From the NCBI GenBank assembly GCA_021018995.1, contig CM037586.1:7786328-7850327 (forward strand): DNA of 64,000 nucleotides. The letters are read 5' to 3'. Shown here piece by piece: positions 12,419 through 26,200 of the stretch (its first letter is position 1; the number at the start of each line of letters is the position of its first letter). The notes beneath the pieces are model-generated. The model did not search any database. It was not told the DNA's origin and saw only the letters and a program-made list of their open reading frames with translations. This DNA is from Chloranthus sessilifolius. Lineage: Eukaryota; Streptophyta; Magnoliopsida; Chloranthales; Chloranthaceae. Position numbers and translations under genes: made by a program.

Positions 12419-15400
12419 TGGGTCAACTGGTTGACCATGCTGAGGTCAACATGACGTCATGCTGACATCGGCATCGTGGCGATGATTTCCGCACCAGAAA
12501 CGCCATAGCCTGCTCTAATATCAAGTTAAAATTTATATGCGATGGATCAATGATTCTAGAGTTAGGGTTTGATGGTAGAGGATAGAGGAAGAAGACAGGG
12601 AAGGAAATTAGGGTTATGAAAGTTAATCTCATTCCCTAATATTAATCATATATAACTTCTTACAATATGATAATGACACACCCACTAACATTTAATGACC
12701 GATATACACACTAACTTAATATGAAATCTACATACACACCAACAAGATACCCATCCCAATCTATATCGGTGCATATCTCCATGTTGAAGTGGCCATGGTC
12801 ATTATATGACAACTAGGGCTGGCAATGGGCAGGGCTCAAGCTTGAAAAACCTTTTATAAACGGGTAGGACTTAGGTTGGAACTATTGAAAAATTATAAAA
12901 TGTAATCCAAGCTCGCCCATTGCCACCCCCTAATATAACTCTTTCCCTGGACTGGATTTTACGTATTTGGGAATTCGGTAAATCACATCAAGGTGTATTG
13001 TTCGTGGAGCATGCATATACTAATTTACAACACTTACTGTGTTAGCAATGTTTGGTCGAGTAATTATACAGTACAGTAGCTTCCCAACAAGCCTTTGATA
13101 CATTTAAATATTTGAAGTCAGGAAGTGTGTCTCCAAATTTTGATCCGTAGGGATATCTGAGAGCTTACACCCCAACATGTCAGTTTGGATGAGTAAATCA
13201 ACGGGGTACTTTCTGTAGGTGATATATATACCCCTCTTTGATCTTGCAACTTGAATTCAAAGAAAGTATTTTGAGGGACCCGTATCTTTAATATCTAACA
13301 CTTGGATGAGTTACTCACCCGTGACAACAATGTCATCTACATAAAAAATTAGTGCAGTGAGTCGAACACCCCTTTTTTACAAAAAGAGTGACCCTAATGA
13401 CTTATGTGATAGCCAAACTTGACAATTGCATTGCTAAACTTTTTGACTTATGCCCTTGGGGACTGTTTTAACTGATATATTGTCTTTCCGAGTGACATAC
13501 TTGTCCCTTCCCCCTCACGAGTGGAACCAGGAGGAATACCTCCATAGAGGAATGCATTCTTAACATCAAATTGATGAAGTGACCATCTCTTATGAGCAAC
13601 AAGAGATAAGAGGACTTGCATAAAATTTAACTTAACAACAAGACGACAAGAGTAATCAACACCATAACTATGTGCAAATATCCCTTGGCCACCAACCAGA
13701 ATTTATGTCTTTCAACAGTGCCATCTGGTCGATATTTCAAAGTGCAGACCCATTTACACCCAACAACCTTTTTCCCTCTGGCAACGTTGTAACTTCTCAA
13801 GTGTTGTTCTGTGTAAAAGCCTTAATTTCCTGATCATAACATCCTTCCACTGTGGCTTGGACAAAGCATCAAACACAAGAAGGGATCAAGACAGAATCCA
13901 ACATCAAAATAAATGAGTAATGTAAAGCACAAAGAGCACTATAATACACAAATTTACTGATAGGACGGAAAGTGCAAGATCGAGAACCCTTACGTAATGC
14001 AATGGTCAAGTCCGTCTTAGATAACCAGAGGAGTTTCACTTTCTTACAAACTAGCTTTTGGGGTTGAAGTTTAGTCCATGATTTTAGAGAGAGTGGGCTT
14101 GTTCTTTTTCCATCTCTCTCTAGTAAACACTTGACGGAAATTTTCTTTCCCTTGTATTCTTTTATTCTGTCCATCCATTGGTACACCTGCTTGAACATTT
14201 TCTTTCACGTCTCTTTGTCCATTGGTTGGGCACACTTGTTGCATCTTCTTTTTCAATCTCAGGTGATGCTTCATGAATAGGATCTGGTAGGAGCAAAGTT
14301 CTCTCTTCTTTTGTACGCTCCTCTTGAAAAGGGGACTGGATACTTGTGGAAGGATAATACGCTGTAGACTCAAAGAATATAACATCCATGGACACAAAAC
14401 TGTTTATCAATTAGGGAATCATATAGCACTTTTATCCCTTTTGAGATGGTGGGTATCTAATAAAAACCAATGATACCTAGGCACTTCTACGTTTGGGATT
14501 TTTGGCGTGCCGACACTTGGATACTCCTCACCACAATACAATACTTCTAGACATGTATGAAAACACCACATAATGCCATAAAAATATTCCCTGTTTTGAC
14601 ACTATAAAATGAATCGTCGCTTTATAAAAAAATTATGGGAAGTTTAGCAACTTATTAAATAAAAAGCTTGGGTCCTTGAAAACGATTTGTATAATATAGT
14701 AAACTTTTAGTTAGGTTCATGAGATACATTAGGTATCTTTTCATTACATATTTCAGTTGGCTCTCTACGATTTCCCTTCAGTTTTTTTTTTTTCTATATC
14801 CTTTCTATTTGTTTTTTTTTTTTAAATTTTTTTTCTAAAGGCTGTGCCATCATATTATAATCTTTAGAAATTGGCATGCTAACCATCGGACACCTTGACA
14901 CTTGGCACCTGTGCCACGTGTCTAGGTAACATTGATAGAAACACACCGAACTGATTTGGCATCCACCTTGTCATGACTAGTAGCTGACACCTGAGTAAAA
15001 CATAAACAACCGAAATACAAGGAGGAACATGAAAGAGAGGAGAAGAGGGACACCGCATACGAAAGGGAGATTTCCCAGCGTCATGGTCGAGAAACATCCA
15101 TGTCAGATTGGGTGACCACCATCACATAAAACAACCATAGTTAAAAGTTTCCCTGACTCGTCCCTAGTTGTCGACATTTACGTCTACATGAAATCCAGTA
15201 GTCGGTCCTCGCTTGATATTTTGAAATGATCATCCATCCCGACTACCCACTCATGTTAAGTGATAAAATGCAACTCCAGTTATTAAATGATAAAATTGTG
15301 TTTTCAGGGCACATATTCCAACAAATCCCGAGCCTGCTTTTTCCAACTTCCGACCTTTCCAACTCTTCTAGATCGAATTGTGCAATTGGCATGTCTAAAC

Positions 15401-18400
15401 ATTTCACCTGCTTTATAATTTATTCTTACGTATGGTAAAAAATTTCTATTTCCTTTGCTTCGACTGTTGGGCATGCTTGCAAGGTTTTCTAAATTTCTTC
15501 TTAAATTTTTGTTTAACATGTAGGTTTTAAATATGCTTTGCTGTTGGGTGGAAGATTCAAATTCAGAGGCTTTCAAGTTGCACCTGCCCAGAATATTCGA
15601 TTATTTGTGGATTGCTGAAGATGGAATGAAAATGCAGGTTCAGAAAATACATTATCCATCTTTACATTAATATACGGGTGGTTTATTTTTTTAGGTGCCT
15701 CTATTCGCGCCTACCAGATTACCGGTGGGCGCCTACACTGAAAACTATTGACTGCGTTGAATCAGATAATGGTGATCATTTTTCATTCCAATCTTCCACA
15801 ATGGATCTTGAGACCATGGGAGTGCCATCAGAGAGTCAAGTTTTTTATTTCATGTGGCACAAATCCCAAAAATTTGCCCTAAAATCATGTTGGAGCGTGA
15901 TGTGTGCCATGTGATTTAAGGGTCATTTTTTGGGATATGTGCTACCTGCAATAAAAAACAGACCGTCTGGTAGTAGCCCATGGTGTCAAGATCCCTTGTA
16001 TGGAAGATTGGAATGAAAATTGATCATCGTACGATTCAACGCGGTCTAGGTTTTCAGTGTAGGCGTGAATAGAGGTTCCCTGGTCTTTTTTGTTAGAACA
16101 CATTCTGTTTGACTTCTGTGTTTGATCTTTTTCTCCAATGTAAACTCTATGATTATTTGGTGTTATGGAAGTCATCCATGTGACCCTTTTTCTCACACCA
16201 TGGTCATTTGGATACTTAGTTTTGTGTATAAATCCCTAGTCATTAATTGCAGGGATATAATGGCAGTCAGTTATGGGATACTGCCTTCACTGTTCAAGCA
16301 ATTATCTCAACTAACCTATATGAAGAATATGGTCCAACTCTTAAGAAAGCACATGAGTACATAAAAAATTCTCAGGTTTGAATCTCAATTTTTTTGTGTT
16401 TATTTCTTATATTTTCTCCTTTTTCTGTACTTGAGCCATTCCACTTTGTTGTGAAGGTTTTAGAAAACTGCCCTGGTGATCTTAGCTCTTGGTATCGTCA
16501 CATCTCTAAAGGTGCATGGCCTTTCTCCACCGCAGATCATGGATGGCCCATTTCTGATTGCACCGCAGAAGGATTAAAAGTAATTTTTCAACCCACTCGA
16601 GTATGGTACCTCTATTCTCCCCAACAGATTTTCTGAAAGCGCCAACATCAGAAACCCATTGAAGGCTTGAAATCAGACGATGGAGATCGTTTTTTCACTC
16701 CGATCTTCCACACAATTGATCTTGAGACCATGATATTACCATCATATGGCCAGTTTTTTATTTCACGTGTCACAGATCCCAAAAAAATAGCCCTAACTTC
16801 ATGTTAGAGTGTGTGCCATATGATTTTTAAGGCCACTTTTTGGGTATCTGTGACAAGTGAAATAAAAACTGACCGTCTGATAGTATGCTCATGGTCTCAA
16901 GAACCTTTGTGTGGAAGATCAAGGTGAAAAACGATCTTCGTCATCTGATTTCAAGCAGTCGATGGTCGATGAGTTTCAAGGTGTTTCAGACGTTGGGGCT
17001 TTCAGAAAAATGGTTGGTGCGAATAGGTACCCGTAGATTTCATTATTTTTAATTCCTTCACTTCTTGCAAACTCTTCTCTTTCCTTGTGCAGGCTGCACT
17101 CTTGTTATCACAGATTACCGAAACTGCGGGCAAACCATTAGATGCAGCACAGTTGTCTGATGCTGTTAACGTTATTCTTTCCCTGCAGGTAACATGGTCT
17201 CAATTATGTGGAGAAAACCTTTATTTTTTTAGGACCCGACTCTCCTGACCGTCATGTAAACACTTACACCATTAACAGTTAAAGATGTGATTAATCCACA
17301 CCGTCAATGTGATAGATCATACGCTGAAAGGAAATTAGCCAAAAAATAAACTTTTTGAGACATTTGAACCATCCGATCTGTTGACTATAATATCAACCGT
17401 TGGTTTTACTTTTAATGGCTGTTGTTAACATTCATCGATGGGATGGTGTACGTCCACTTATTGGAATGTTTCTTTGGGCTGAGATATGTTTCAGTGATGG
17501 ATTGCCACTTGGACAATTTAGATTGATCAAGATGTGTGCCACATGGCATAATGAGAAATCACACTTCGATGGTGTGAGATAAAAAGTATAATTTTAATGG
17601 TATGAGATCATTTAAACACCCATTTGGTGTTTAAATGTCAGTCAGGAGCCATTATCCATAGTTTTTAGCATCATGCAATATGCACAAACAATTATTTTTT
17701 AATCAGTAAAAGCAATATATTCGACAGGAAAACAGAGATTACAACCTCGGCTTAGCGAGAAGCTAAGAACCACAGGCAGCAGGCCGCAGCCCGGAAAAGA
17801 AAGAGAAAATAAAAATACCATGGCCCAAAAAAACATCCCACCCACCCTAATCCCATGGGGATGCCCTAAGGCCCAAGGAAAACTAAAGGACACCAAAGCT
17901 ACATGAGAGTGAGATCTTCCCACACACCCCCTAAACCCCTATCACCCTCCCCCATGGAGGCCTCGTCTCAACGAATCCCAATCAAAACCAAGTCCCTGAT
18001 ATTATGAATAATAATATCCACCAGTTTCCAGACCTTGCAGAACACTTATCATATCTCTCAAGCCACACAACTCAAAGGATTGCAAACAAAGATTCCCTCC
18101 AAAAGGACCTTCACCCCATTGAAAACACCATAACCCAAACGGCAATTAGCTCCCACAGTAATTTGAAACCACCCAGTCAGCCCCAAAAGTTTTAAGCAAC
18201 GTCCACCATTTTCTCCAGCGACCCAACAATGAGTAAATAAATGAGAAGCCAACATAAATAAATAATTTGATGCATCGATTAAACTCCCTTTTAACCAAAC
18301 AAATGACCCTCCCACTAAGCAGAAGCTCTACTCTTTTTACTATAAATGCCCCAACCATTATTGACATGCCATACTAAGCCACATGTCCCCCAAATCCACA

Positions 18401-20162
18401 AACCTCCCCCGTCCACCAGAATGCTCCACAACCACTTTCCCATCAAAACCTTGTAAATCTCACAAAGCCTCCGGACGCTCAAATCACCCTCTCGCCTAGA
18501 AAAATGGCAAACCTCCCACTTAATCAAGTTATACCTCTTCTCCTTACCCTTCCCTCTCAAAGGAAATTTCTTTCAATCTGCACTAATCGGACAATGATTG
18601 CCATCAGACATCTAAAAATAGATATGAAATAGATAGGAAAATTTGCGGAAGTGTCTGACTGATTCTCTGAGATGCTTTTTTATGTTGTCCTGCAGAATAA
18701 GGATGGAGGTTTCGCAACATATGAACTTACAAGATCCTACCCCTGGTTGGAGGTAACCTTCACCAATTTCATGAGGCCTCGGCTGTTACTAATATGTATT
18801 GGCGATACGTATCGATTTCGTCGAAAACCAATACCAATACTACCCCTATACAAATATTGGTATTAATATCAGTATCGGGCTGATACGGGTTGGTATCGAC
18901 CGATACTGTCTTGGTATCAACAAATGCTGACCGATACAAATTTTTTTTTCCTTCTAGTTTGTCTTTTTTCAAAATAAAAATAAAAATTAGCCGATACGGT
19001 ATCAGTCCAAGATGGATTAATACCCGATGCCGAGTTTGATACCTTGCTTATACCCTTGGGATTTTTTAGACCAACTAGGAAGATCTGTTGTTCCATTATG
19101 GATCGTCAAGTTTGCCTGCTTCTTTGGGGGGATTTGGGAATTTTCCAAACCCTGTATCCTTGCTGGAACTATTGGTTCAGATTTAATAATATATGTTATA
19201 TATAATAATTCATGGATGGCTCGGTACATGGTACTTCTGGATTTTATGGTTAAGTGGAATGGTAATATTGCGCCAAAATTCTACCTATGAAGTGATCACA
19301 CCTTTTACTTTACAAGGTTGAGTTCAGTAACGATTTTCTTAAGAGTTGACATCCCTTATTTAATTTGGTTTAATTAAATATAAAAAAATTAAAATGAATT
19401 TTTATAATTCAAAATTATTCCATCTCCATTAATATAGGGATGAAAATAAATATTTTTTAAACTCTTTTTTGTGACTTGCAAATTATGGATGATCAATCGG
19501 ATGCATGCAAAGGCTTATAAGTTGTAACGACACTACTAGTTGCCAACGACGTTACTTAAGTAGACCTACTGCACCCTTAGTATGATGGCTAATATGGGAT
19601 AGCACTACTTAGGGTTAGATGAGACATGAGGTTGGGGACGGTCCAACTATGTTTCATAAAGCATATTAGCTACACATGAGGCCAAACCTGTACCTTTTGG
19701 AATTTTCAAATCCTATTAGGTTTCTAAATCCTATGGGGTAAGGAGTTATCTCTGTAGAAACTCGGATACTCCTTAAGAGACACGGTCCTTCACACTTTTG
19801 CATAGACAAACTGTTAGTAGTATACATATGTAATATATGTTGTATATGTCTAAGAAAGGATATATAACTTAAGTGGAGATGGATTAGAGATAAGAGTCTT
19901 TTGGTCTTGTAATTTTTTAAGTTACTAAAAACGGTTCTAGCCGTATTAAGGACTAAGTTTATCTCTCTGAATTTCTCTTATTACATTAATACTATATCTA
20001 TATGGTATCAGAGTGATCAGACGATCAAGGATTGCACGCAAGTCGATCATTGTCGCATGCTATAGTTCATGGTTGTTGTTCATGTGTACTATTCATCGTC
20101 TATGCTTGTAATATTGAGGGTGAAAATGTGGTTTCATTTTGAAGGGCTGTACCAATAGATCG

Positions 20163-20250
<88 letters not shown>

Positions 20251-23200
20251 GTAATGATCACCTGACTCGAGCGGGTGACCGTCAGATTGCAGTCAAACGT
20301 TGACCACAACATCGAATCATGTGTGACTCAAGTTATATATATATAGTTTAATCATTTGGTTAAGTTTTTTACGGGGATGCTGACATAATGGATATAGGCT
20401 TTGGGCCATATCGCGTATACCAACGTCAGAAAAAATGAAGAGGGAACCAGAACCAAAGTACATTAACTTCAAAAAGAGCTTAAAGGAATACACACTGCCC
20501 AAACTCGCTCAAGCGATCCCACTTTCTGTTCGAGCGAGAAGGCTTTAGAAATAAGGTCAAATTTTCGGCCAAAACTCGCGCGAGCGAGTTTGGTTATCAC
20601 TCAAGCGAGCTATCGAAGAGCGCAGAAGATTTCTCTTAGGAACAAATTGCTCGAGCCAGCATCGGTTGTCGCTCGAGCAAGTCAACGTCGAATTTTGACG
20701 TTTTTAGTCTTTTTCCCAAGTTTGTAATTAGTTTAGGGCAGTTTAGTAATTTTTCTGTTTTAGGGTTTGTTTTGTTTATGCTTACTATAAAATATCTTTT
20801 GTAAGCCTTGTGGAGGCAGTTGATTATGAATGAAAAGAGCTATTTGCTTTAAGCTTGAGATGAGCTTTCAAGGAGAGTGATTCTTCTTTTCTAGGAGGGT
20901 TTGGTGTGAGGTTAAGGGTGCGATGCCCATACTTTTCTAACCTTTTCTATCTCTATATTTTTCTAATTTTCTGCTTTCTTTCCAATCCCTTAAGCCTATT
21001 TCACCCAATTGCTAGCTAAATATTCCACAATTCCAAAACCCTAGTTTTCATCTGAATCATTGGATTGATCCATTTCAACAAGCCCTAGAAAGATCTAGTG
21101 ATCTCACTTTATATCTATATGATCGGACACCCTAATCTAGAAGATGCTAGAGTTCTATCTCTAGGATCACCCCTTACGCGAAACTAACGAGACTCGCACA
21201 TCGAACTTGACCCTAGCCGAGTCAAACGGAAATCTATGAAACCGTAAGGTATCGCAATAATTGTGAAATTCTGTTTAAATTTAGCAAACTGGCATTTCAT
21301 AACCATGGATCAAAATACCGGTTTTCCGGTACGTATCGTCCTGACCTCCAAGACGATACGTACCGGGTATCGGCCGATACATTCAATGTATCGGTGATAC
21401 ATTGAATGTATCGGTTTGATACATTGAATTTTTTTTTTCTAAAAAATCCCAAAAAATATATAAAAAATCAAGAAAAACAAATTTAATGATTTTCTATTTA
21501 TTTTAACTTTTTTTAAAAAAAAATTAAGGTTTATTTGATGCATATTTCATAATTTTATCAATGCATAACCTAAATTTCATTGTATATGACTCACGATCAA
21601 AATTAAAAGGTATATTGTACATAAAAACTTACTTTAAAACCACATTGATTTTCGTGGTGGTTCTTGGCCCTCGTGATCATCATCAGTGCGCGAGCTTTCC
21701 CTATAATGTTGGCTATATTGATACCCATGATCATATGTGCCCCCTTGAAATTGAGGCATTAGCGACGAATATGGCTCAGTGTAATAGGTAAAGGTTGGTC
21801 CTCCAAAAATTTGACCAACGAAGTCATATGGCCTGGGATAGGTTGGTTGAGGCCGATAGTATGGGTTACCAGTTGCTGAATCTTCGGTATTTTGCAAACT
21901 AAATTCCCCGAAGCTAGAAGTCATATAACCCACATCATCTTATGAACCTTGTGGTGGTGGTGGTGGTGGTGGTAGTGGTGTTTGGTAAGATTCTGACGCT
22001 CCTCTTCTTTCAATCCCCCTCCACCTCTAAATGTAGGAGTGTCATACACTGTTACCGGCTCATCATCTCATGAGGCAATACCTCCATAAGAATAAGGATC
22101 AACATCATCCACTCCACCACTAGCGCCAACCTGGGTTTCATCGCCTCCATCATCACCCCCATCATCGTCATTATGACTACCGCATTGCGTTTCGTCATCA
22201 AATCCAACCACTGAATGACGATTCAATCTTCTTTTCCGCCGCGGTGGTTGGGAAGCTTGTTCCTCCGCTACTCTTTCAGCATTATCCAACCATGCGGTGC
22301 CCTCAGTATCCAATACTGACTCTTCTCTCTCTTTGATCCACTAATTCAAAGGGTCATCCTCCGTGAATATATAAATCCAACTGGATGGGATCAAAATATT
22401 CACTATCTGTAAAGTAGAATATGATAAATGAATTAGTATATGCCTTATCAATTAGATCAAATAAAAATTGTATGAACTAAGACCTCATATAATTGCTTAC
22501 CACGATTTGTCCTCTAAATATTTCTGACCCTTAATCGCATGTTGTATTGGCAGTAGACTAACTTTTCCAATCGTTCCATAGTTAGCCTATTCCTTGTCTT
22601 CATGTCAATGAGAGAGAAGGTGCTCCAATTCCGCTCACAGTTGAACGAGGAACATGTTTGCGATAAAACCCTCATTGCAACTCGCCTCAGTATCAGGTCA
22701 TCACCTCCATAATGCATCCACCAATTAGCGGGTTTATCATACTTGATTTGGGATTACGCCAACGGGGTCCCAAATGACCCATGTCTCTTAAGAAACATGT
22801 CAATCTACAAAGATGGAATACAATAACCCACATATCAATATAATGTTCATATGACATTTGGCTTATTAGTCATAAGGTATGATTACTCACATCTCTGATG
22901 GCTTGACCTTAGTCGGCCAACTCAGGGAGCATTCGTTGGATCACATTAAGCAAACCGTTGTACACTTCATTGACCTCACTCAACTCGAAGCGTCGCGTAT
23001 ATTGGAAGGCCGGATCAAGTAGTGTATTATATATCAAATATGAACAATCTCATCAATATATGAAAACAATGAATAATATGAAAAATAATAAATAAATAAA
23101 TAAAATCACTACATAAATAGTTTAGCATGTTATACCTACGACATGCAAGTACTGATGGAATTGTGCATCTCACCTCTTGTCGATGATCTCCCAATATCGT

Positions 23201-26200
23201 TTATATTTTGTAAAGCATTTGGTTTTAATAGCTAATTTTGTTTTATCCATCGACTTGTAAACATACCCCATCATTGGTTTCTCATCACCATTTATCAACC
23301 TCAACACTTGAACCAACAGGGTATTGATGACAATCTAGTGGTCAAAATCTGCCCAAAACTGAGGGCTGTAGATCAGGTCTGCAACTTCATTGCAAGCAGG
23401 TCTCTTTGCTCGTGGGAATTCTAACTCATGTTTTCTCCATTCTTCGGAGTTGACCATGCTTTTCAGCTCACGCCTATATCTAGTCAAGCTCTGTAGGGCT
23501 AAAAATTATGTCGCAAATCCTGTAATTGCAGGCCGGAGCAGCTAGTTCTTGGTGAAGTTTCATGAAATTCACAAACTTGTCACTGTTGTATAGGTAGGAA
23601 GTAATCGTTCTTCCCTTCTGAATAGTTGTCTGTGCCTTGCTTCTCTTTCGCAAGTTCTCAAGAATAAGGTCCACGCAATGAGCGGCACACGGAGTCCAGT
23701 ACAAGTGACATCTCTTCAATATTAATTGTTTTCCTGCGGCTTTGTAATTGGCGGCATTGTCTATTGCTACTTGCACAACTCGGTGCTCTCCAACATCTTC
23801 AACTACCTTATCCATTAGTTGGAAGAGGTAATTAGCCATCTTCGCGTGTTTAGAAGCATCAACTGATTTTAAAAATACTGTCCCGGCATCGCTGTAGACT
23901 AAAAAGTTGATTAAACTCTTTCTTGTGGGACCGGTCCATCCATCACACATAATTGTGCAACCCCTCTCATCCCATACTTCCTCAAAACTCTTCACATAAG
24001 TTCCTATCTCCTTGTGCGCATCATCTAATAAGGGCCCAGATACCTCGTATGCAGAAGACTTTGACTCCTGGACCAGCTTCTGCACTTGTATCAATCATAC
24101 TTTTGAAGTACAGCGACTCCACAACTTGACTCGAAATGTGATTGTATATCACGAACTTTGCAATCGATTTTCCAAGCCTCTTCCCTCATTTTTCAGTGAA
24201 ATTGTACTCAATTTACTTTGTTTGGAGCTTTCTGTCCGATACATGAACAGATCCATGGAACCTATAAATCACGACTTTGGTAGGCGGTCTCTCCTCAATC
24301 GATCTTGACTCCACGCAACCCATGAAAAATTCTCATCATCATCAACATGTGTCCTATGACTAGATCCACCACCAGGAGCAAGCATGGATGGGTCCCTCAA
24401 ACTGGACCGAAACCGATAATTTGGCTTCTTCCTAATCTCATCGTTGTCGTATTTCTCTAGCACTCTCCCTCATGGCTCTCGCTGTCTGTTCATCCTCATC
24501 ATCCTCAGGTCCAGCTACAGCAAACTCTGGATCTCCCCTCTTTATTCTCATATATTTTTCTATCTCAGTCGGCTTCTGCTTTTTTTCTTTCCCTTAGCCA
24601 CCTGTAAATTGGCTCTGACATCTTTCACCTCTCTTGGTACATTGGGACACCCTTTTGTCTCTTCCTTAACGTGAGTCAAATGCTCCTTCAACCCTGTGAT
24701 ACCTCCTCCCAGCAATTTTTTCTCACAAAGTTTGCATTTTATTCGGACTCTATCACCATCTATTATTGTGCCGTATTGTCAAGCTGGATCTGATGATCGT
24801 ACCATATTTATTTATTTCACCTGCATGAATGACCAAACAATTGGATTAAATTAAAAAAATTAGATTACACTTGAAAATAAAATTTATTTGATATTATTCT
24901 AATTTTTTAAAATTTTATATTACATTTGAAAATTTATTTCATATTATTATTATTTTTAAAATATTAGATTATATTTTATCAAATTTATTTGATATTATTC
25001 TAATTTTTAAAAAATTTATATTACATTTGAAAATTTATTTGATATTATTCTTATCTTTAAAATATTAGATTATATTTTACCAAATTTATTTGATATTAAT
25101 CTAATTTTTAAAAATTTATTTGATGTTATTCTTATTTTTAATATATTAGTTTCTTTTTTACCAAATTTATTTGATATTATTCTAATTTTTAAAATTTTAT
25201 TTGATATTATTCTTATTTGTAAAATATTAGATTATATTTTACCATATTTATTTCATATTATTTTAATTTTTGAAATTTTATTTAATATTATTCTTATTTT
25301 TAAAATATTAGATTATATTTTACCATATTTATTTCATATTATTCTAAAATTTTGAAAATTTTAGATTATATTTGAAAATAGTATTTAGTTGATATTATTC
25401 TAATTTTGAAAATATTAGAAAATCATATTTATTTGAAATTGATGTGTCACATGTGGCATGGGGTATGTGTAACATGTGTCACATGCCCCATGCCACATGT
25501 GACACATGTGACATAGATAACACATCAATTACATGTGTCACATACCCCATGCCACATGCGACACATATGTAGTTGTCTAATTGATGTGTCATAGGGTATG
25601 CGTCACATGTGTCGCAACACATGTCCCATGTCCCATTTTAAATTAATTTTTATATACACATGTGTATATATATATATATATATATACACACACGTGTCAC
25701 ACATGGCCCATGTCCCATGTCCCATTTTAAATAAATTTTTATAAAAACTTTAAGGGTAGATCTTGAAATTTAAGGGTTGATCTTGAAATTTTAGGGTAGA
25801 TCTTGAAATTTAAGAGTAGATCTACCATATTTAAGGGTAGATCTTGAAATTTTAAGGGTAGATTTTGAAATTTTAACCCCTAAAATGTAAGAAAATGAGG
25901 GGAAAATGATTAAAAATCGTAGAACACGTACTTTCTCTATGTTCTTCGGCGATTTGGCGGCAATCCCGCACTTTTCGGGCATCGATTCGGTGTCAAAACG
26001 GGAACTATGTGTTTTCCGGTGGAAACACAACACCAAAATAACAAAAGAAAGGGGTTGTTGACTTTAAAACCCGGAGAAAGAGGGTTTTAAAGCTTTATCA
26101 AAACTGAAGTGGGGACCCCACGTGCAAAATATCAAATTATCGGCTGAGATGGTCAAATTATCGTCCGTATCGGACGATAATCTGATATTTTGGAATTGCT

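Larger units (their letters stand above)
7134..12744 (-). mobile_element. Inner Ty1/copia element, minus strand, inserted in the outer copia
   Basis: Two related LTRs bound it: the 3' LTR at about 7134-7379 and the 5' LTR at about 12524-12744. Both run from TTAAAATTTATATGCGATGG to CCAACA on the plus strand. A primer-binding site like the Met-initiator complement (minus strand TGATATTAGAGCAGG) lies at about 12511-12525. A polypurine tract (minus strand CAACTTGAGGGAGTG) abuts 7380. The possible 5 bp duplication (AGATA versus AGAAG) is eroded. The insertion falls between codons of the outer element's RNase H domain. The 5.6 kb length includes a 0.72 kb hAT-like insertion. Confidence 0.82.
6505..15100 (-). 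mobile_element. Outer Ty1/copia relic, minus strand, 5' part missing
   Basis: The polyprotein reads right to left: integrase C-terminal region (about 15090-14410, with [12 protein letters not shown] at about 14945-14985), reverse transcriptase (about 14000-13000), then RNase H, which is split. Its left half ends at 12745 with TDIDWDGYL. It resumes at 7130 with SDRRSTTGY and continues to the 3' coding end near 6690. The 3' LTR is about 6505-6683, preceded on the minus strand by the polypurine tract GTGAGAGGGAGTG. The gag, protease and integrase core and the 5' LTR are not found, so the element is truncated at about 15100. Many frameshifts and stops are present. Confidence 0.8.
6288..15523 (+). 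other. Intron w2 (9.24 kb), filled by nested retrotransposons
   Basis: From left to right: 6288-6504 with nothing recognised; a minus-strand copia relic (about 6505-15100) interrupted by a second minus-strand copia (7134-12744), by a hAT-like element inside that (10573-11294), and by MITE copy 3 (14468-14934); then 15100-15523 with nothing recognised. Confidence 0.85.

Noticed and set aside
24850-25425. AT-rich array considered as centromeric or subtelomeric satellite
   Set aside because: It is short, degenerate and lies wholly inside one hAT element in a gene-containing region.
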